The notes under the pieces are model-generated. The model ran no database searches. It had not been told where the DNA came from and saw nothing but the letters and a program-made list of their open reading frames with translations. This document shows, in pieces, positions 61,503 to 64,000 of a stretch of DNA of 64,000 nucleotides (position 1 is the first letter of the stretch; every line of letters starts with the position of its first letter). Origin of the DNA: Micromonospora ferruginea (GTDB lineage Bacteria; Actinomycetota; Actinomycetes; Mycobacteriales; Micromonosporaceae). The position numbers and the translations under genes are program-made. The stretch lies in contig NZ_CP059322.2 of NCBI RefSeq assembly GCF_013694245.2, positions 3,913,001-3,977,000 on the forward strand, given 5' to 3'.

Positions 61503-63023
61503 ATGGGCTACGCCAAGGTTCTCAGCGTCGGCCTGGCCGGCGTGGCCGGGCACGTGGTCGAGGTCGAGGCCGACCTCGCCCCCGGCCTGCCCGCCGTCGT
61601 CATCTCCGGCCTACCCGACACGGCGCTGCACGAGGCCCGCGACCGGGTCCGCGCCGCCATCGTCAACTCCGGCCAGAAGTGGCCCAACCGGCGGATCACC
61701 CTCAACCTGCTCCCGGCCACCCTGCCCAAGTACGGCTCCGCGTTCGACCTCGCCATCGCGGTGGCCGTGCTCGCCGGCTCCGGCGAACTACCCCCGGTCG
61801 CCCTGGACGCCACCGTGATCCTCGGCGAACTCGGCCTCGACGGCACCGTCCGGCCGGTCCGCGGCACCCTGCCGATGGTCGCCGCCGCCGCCCGGGCCGG
61901 ATACCCGAGCGTCGTGGTGCCCGCCGGCAACGCCGCCGAGGCCGCCGTCATCCCCGGCGTGCGGATACGCGCCGTCGACACCCTGCACCGGCTCGTCGCC
62001 CACGTCCGCGACGGCACACCCCTGCTCGTCCCGCCCGAGAGGTCACCGGCCGACGCGACCGCCGGCCCCGACCTCAGCGACGTCGCCGGGCAGCCGCTCG
62101 GTCGCCGGGCCCTCGAGATCGCCGCCGCCGGCGGCCACCACCTCGCGCTGCTCGGCCCGCCCGGCGCCGGCAAGACGATGCTCGCCGAGCGCCTGCCGTC
62201 GATCCTGCCCGAACTGGACGACGAGGCCGCCCTGGAGGTGACCGCGCTGCACTCGATCGCCGGCCTGCTCCCGCCCGGCGGTGGCCTGCTGCGCCGTCCC
62301 CCGTTCCAGGCGCCGCACCACACCGCCACGGTGCCGGCGCTTGTCGGCGGCGGTTCCGGGCTGGCCCGCCCCGGCGCGGTGTCACTGGCCCACCGCGGCG
62401 TGCTCTTCCTCGACGAGGCGCCCGAGTTCGCCAAGGGCGCGCTGGAGGCGTTGCGTCAACCGCTGGAGAGCGGCCGGGTCCGGGTCGCCCGCACCCGGGG
62501 CGCGACCGAATACCCGGCCCGCAGCCAGCTCGTGCTGGCCGCCAACCCCTGCCCCTGCGCCAAGCCGTCCGGCGACGTCGACTGCGAGTGCACCCCGCAG
62601 GCCCGGCGGCGCTACCTGGGGCGGCTGTCCGGGCCGCTGCTCGACCGGGTCGACGTGCAGGTCCGGCTGATGCCGGTGCGGGCGGCCGAGCTGCTGCAGA
62701 CCGGCGCCCCGCACGAGTCCTCCGCCGCCGTGGCCGCCCGCGTCGCCGAGGCGCGCCGGGCCGCGGCCGACCGCTGGGCCCCCACCGGGCACCGGGTGAA
62801 CGCCGACGTCCCCGGCCCGCACCTGCGCCGGCCGCCGTGGCACCTGCCGGCCCGGATCACCCGGGAGCTACGCCGCCGCCTCGACACCGGCTCGCTGTCG
62901 GCGCGCGGATACGACCGGGTGCTCCGGCTCTCCTGGACCGTCGCCGACCTGGACGGGCGGGACCGACCCGAGAAGCAGGACATCGAGGAGGCCATCCACT
63001 TCAGGACGGGAGAGGGCACGTGA
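61503..63023 (+). CDS. yifB: YifB/ComM-family AAA+ ATPase (Mg-chelatase-like)
   Basis: 506 residues. N-terminal Lon-protease-like ChlI domain (about 1-175; SGLPDTALHEARDRVRAAI and LNLLPATLPKYGSAFDLAIA), then AAA+ domain with Walker A GPPGAGKT (218-225), Walker B GVLFLDEAPEF and sensor residues, a zinc-like NPCPC...DCEC patch, and a C-terminal helical domain. ComM helps branch migration during natural transformation in Gram-negatives. The pairing with dprA suggests a role in handling incoming or recombining DNA. The start ATG follows the yraN stop by 1 bp; the end overlaps dprA by 4 bp. Confidence 0.95.
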   Translation: MGYAKVLSVGLAGVAGHVVEVEADLAPGLPAVVISGLPDTALHEARDRVRAAIVNSGQKWPNRRITLNLLPATLPKYGSAFDLAIAVAVLAGSGELPPVALDATVILGELGLDGTVRPVRGTLPMVAAAARAGYPSVVVPAGNAAEAAVIPGVRIRAVDTLHRLVAHVRDGTPLLVPPERSPADATAGPDLSDVAGQPLGRRALEIAAAGGHHLALLGPPGAGKTMLAERLPSILPELDDEAALEVTALHSIAGLLPPGGGLLRRPPFQAPHHTATVPALVGGGSGLARPGAVSLAHRGVLFLDEAPEFAKGALEALRQPLESGRVRVARTRGATEYPARSQLVLAANPCPCAKPSGDVDCECTPQARRRYLGRLSGPLLDRVDVQVRLMPVRAAELLQTGAPHESSAAVAARVAEARRAAADRWAPTGHRVNADVPGPHLRRPPWHLPARITRELRRRLDTGSLSARGYDRVLRLSWTVADLDGRDRPEKQDIEEAIHFRTGEGT

Positions 63024-64000
63024 CGGGCGCCGAGGACCGCAGATTTGCCCGGGTGGCGCTGACCTGGCTCGCCGAGCCGGGCACCCGGTCGGTGCACCGA
63101 CTCGTCCAGCGGCTCGGGCCGGTGGACGCGCTCGACCGGCTGCTGGCCGGCGGCGCACCGGACCGGACGCTCCGGGCGGCGGTGGCGGCGCGCACCGCCA
63201 CCGGCGACGCCCGGGCGGTCGCGGCGGAGGCGCTGGCGCGCGGGGAGCGGCTCGGCGCGCGGCTGGTCACCCCGGAGGACGACGAGTGGCCGCCACAGGT
63301 CGCCGAGCTGCGCAACCTGGTCCTGCCCGAGGCCGTCCGGCGGGTCGACGTGGAGACCGACCCGCCGCTCTGCTTCTGGGTACGCGGCGCCTGGCCGCTC
63401 GGCGACGCGCTGGACCGCTCGGTGGCCGTGGTCGGTGCCCGGGCGGCCACCCCCTACGGCTCGCACGTCGCCACCGAACTGGGTTACGGGCTCGCCGACC
63501 GGGAGTGGACGGTGGTCTCCGGCGGGGCGTTCGGCATCGACTCGGCGGCGCACCGCGGGGCGCTGGCCGCGGGCGGGCGCACGGTCGCGGTGCTGGCCTG
63601 CGGCCTGGACCGCCCCTACCCGATGGGCAACGCCGCGCTGTTCGACCGGATCGCGGAGACCGGCCTGCTGGTGAGCGAGTGGATGCCGGGCGCCGAGCCG
63701 CTTCGGCCACGGTTCCTCGTCCGCAACCGGGTCATCGCGGCGGCGACCCGGGGCACGGTGCTGGTCGAGGCGGCCGCCCGCAGCGGCGCCACCCAGACCC
63801 TCAACCGGGCGCTCGGCCTGGCACGCCCGGCGATGGTGGTGCCCGGCCCGGTGACCTCGGCCATGTCCGTGGGCGGGCATCAGGTGCTCCGGGAAAGGTC
63901 TTCCGCCCGGCTGGTCACCGGCGTCGCGCACGTGCTGGAGGAGGTCGGCCGGATCGGGGACGACCTGGCGCCGCTCGCGCGGGCCCCGGAGCGCCCGCGG
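63020..64000 (+). CDS. dprA: DNA processing protein DprA (3' end outside window)
   Basis: Open from GTG 63020 to the window edge, 327 codons visible of about 380-400 expected. The Rossmann-like DprA core is complete: SVAVVGARAATPYGSHVA, VVSGGAFGIDSAAHRGAL, VLACGLDRPYPMGNAALF, RFLVRNRVIAAATRGTVLVEAA and GATQTLNRALGLARPAMVVPGP. DprA binds single-stranded DNA and loads RecA during transformation. GTG overlaps the yifB TGA (GTGA); GGGAGAGGG lies just upstream. Only the C-terminal winged-helix part is lost to the window edge. Confidence 0.95.
   Translation, partial: MTGAEDRRFARVALTWLAEPGTRSVHRLVQRLGPVDALDRLLAGGAPDRTLRAAVAARTATGDARAVAAEALARGERLGARLVTPEDDEWPPQVAELRNLVLPEAVRRVDVETDPPLCFWVRGAWPLGDALDRSVAVVGARAATPYGSHVATELGYGLADREWTVVSGGAFGIDSAAHRGALAAGGRTVAVLACGLDRPYPMGNAALFDRIAETGLLVSEWMPGAEPLRPRFLVRNRVIAAATRGTVLVEAAARSGATQTLNRALGLARPAMVVPGPVTSAMSVGGHQVLRERSSARLVTGVAHVLEEVGRIGDDLAPLARAPERPR

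Noticed and set aside
1..64000. tRNA, rRNA, tmRNA or RNase P RNA genes
   Set aside because: I looked for T-arm and acceptor patterns in intergenic gaps by eye and found none convincing; a covariance-model scan would be decisive.
61142..64000. Dedicated natural-competence island
   Set aside because: yraN, yifB and dprA are a widespread housekeeping cluster; no DNA-uptake pilus or ComEC-like gene is present here.

Overview
This window reads as chromosome of a high-GC actinobacterium, most plausibly Micromonosporaceae and probably Micromonospora. Support seen in the sequence: uniformly very high GC with strong third-position GC bias, frequent GTG starts, many 4-nt GTGA/ATGA gene overlaps, XRE-DUF397 pairs, SpoIIE-type phosphatases, and a metallo-beta-lactamase/Rieske protein of the kind that makes N-glycolylmuramic acid, a chemotaxonomic trait of that family. 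The genus is an inference. I see no tRNA, rRNA, prophage, insertion sequence, CRISPR array or secondary-metabolite assembly line.

Left part (1-16 kb): methionine aminopeptidase (cut by the window edge), a STAS protein, an FUSC membrane protein, a 732-aa membrane protein with a serine-hydrolase-like motif, and a 1234-aa sensor that carries histidine kinase, receiver, SpoIIE phosphatase and anti-sigma-like ATPase modules in one chain. Next comes a tightly coupled operon of a GlnA4-like glutamine synthetase homologue, aldehyde dehydrogenase, short-chain dehydrogenase and class I glutamine amidotransferase. Together these look like a gamma-glutamylation route for degrading an amine or amino alcohol. 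An APC permease at 17-18 kb may supply the substrate. A divergent PQQ-type sugar dehydrogenase, two small CxxC proteins and an XRE/DUF397 locus that has partly duplicated itself (295-bp direct repeat, one truncated paralogue) complete this part.

Middle (18-36 kb): UbiA prenyltransferase, DUF456 protein, GGDEF-EAL protein coupled to a DUF574 methyltransferase, a PcaF/PaaJ-type thiolase, a glutathionyl-hydroquinone-reductase-like protein, a DAACS symporter preceded by an unannotated 25-codon leader peptide, an old yellow enzyme, a four-domain fused ABC exporter, and a TetR/YhgE/ATPase-like export locus with a palindromic operator.

Right (36-64 kb): a largely conserved actinobacterial core. dxr, rip1 and ispG form a coupled MEP-pathway/site-2-protease operon; a GNAT gene usually next to ispG is here separated by a PadR regulator and a 945-bp gene-free zone full of palindromes and a 29-bp tandem array. 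Then come Uma2, a second SpoIIE phosphatase, GNAT, YihY, PhoX, a membrane-anchored L7/L12-like protein, a phytoene-desaturase-like oxidoreductase, TMEM175, a NamH-like hydroxylase, a DivIVA-repeat protein, rlmN, cdsA, frr, pyrH, tsf, rpsB, and, divergently, yraN, yifB and dprA (cut by the right edge).

Three families of short palindromic repeats run through intergenic spaces: GATCTTG-ended hairpins, GGGGCCCC/TTAAC elements fused to stop codons, and GGTGGA-ended hairpins beside the DUF397 genes. No single locus is clearly a wholly new system. The most promising leads are the leader peptide before the DAACS symporter, the duplicated XRE/DUF397 locus, the glutamylation operon and the palindromic element families.
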